A DNA stretch of 64,000 bases from Porites lobata. Its lineage: Eukaryota > Cnidaria > Anthozoa > Scleractinia > Poritidae. How positions within the stretch are numbered: position 1 is the stretch's first letter; the number at the start of each line of letters is the position of its first letter. The DNA is taken from the NCBI GenBank assembly GCA_942486035.1, contig CALNXK010000183.1, positions 892,501-956,500 of the forward strand, read 5' to 3'. The notes beneath the pieces were generated by a model. It made no database searches. It saw nothing but the letters and a program-made list of their open reading frames with translations, and was not told the origin of the DNA. The position numbers and the translations under genes were made by a program. Of the stretch, positions 63,954 through 64,000 are shown one piece after another.

Positions 63954-64000
63954 GTAAGTACAGCATGTTGTGTACCCAAAACCCTATTCAAACCCGTTGG

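Larger units (their letters stand above)
27221..64000. repeat. Copy B of the duplication, enlarged by insertions
   Basis: It restarts at the sequence found at 447 (CACAATCCTGGGTGT with the following bases) and stays collinear to the window edge, where it matches about 15973. Copy B-only material is 27774-32850, 33846-46922, 50327-50562 and 55948-60497. The later exons (Ig2 onward) would lie outside the window. Confidence 0.8.

Overview
The window reads as nuclear DNA of an animal, most likely an anthozoan cnidarian (stony coral or sea anemone). It is AT-rich, the genes are split into short exons with GT-AG introns, there are no operons, and most of the length is transposon-derived. The organism call rests on the general style of the gene and repeat families and is an inference.

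The one clear host gene is a kinase-less FGF-receptor-like gene (FGFRL1 type) on the + strand. A TATA/CCAAT promoter lies near 1480-1590, followed by a probable 5' UTR exon ending at 1792. Seven coding exons follow: 3498-3582 (signal peptide), 15635-15925 (Ig1), 18176-18214 (linker), 18310-18600 (Ig2), 19663-20037 (Ig3), 22598-22660 (stalk) and 23842-24089 (transmembrane segment and 33-residue tail). All exon phases join and predict 463 residues. The large second intron holds a dead LINE, a truncated hAT transposon, MITEs and an Asp-codon repeat.

From 27221 the sequence restarts at position 447 and stays collinear to the right edge. Copy A is therefore 447-27220 and copy B is 27221 to beyond 64000. 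This is either a real tandem duplication of about 26.8 kb or two haplotypes joined in the assembly. Copy B repeats the promoter, the UTR exon, the signal-peptide exon (48451-48535) and an Ig1 exon with a disrupted frame (63665-63953). Comparing the copies gives empty and filled sites for several insertions. A has a 399-bp hAT-like MITE (4118-4516) and a hAT transposase fragment (6495-7903). B has a satellite-rich block (27774-32850), a 13-kb composite (33846-46922) and a 4.55-kb TTAA-flanked element (55948-60497).

The 13-kb composite contains, nested, a 9674-bp Mutator-like element (37118-46791) with a perfect 9-bp target duplication. Its at least 12-exon transposase gene has an N-terminal region, a MULE DDE core, a SWIM-like finger, a Pro-rich linker and a C-terminal Cys/His module. 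That gene carries one in-frame stop and five frame breaks, and every break is repaired by adding one base. The same kind of small indel disrupts the copy B Ig1 exon, so consensus sequencing errors are a serious alternative to gene decay.

The TTAA element has imperfect inverted repeats about 1 kb long, each carrying the same short ORF, and no transposase that I could recognise. It is the best candidate here for something poorly described.
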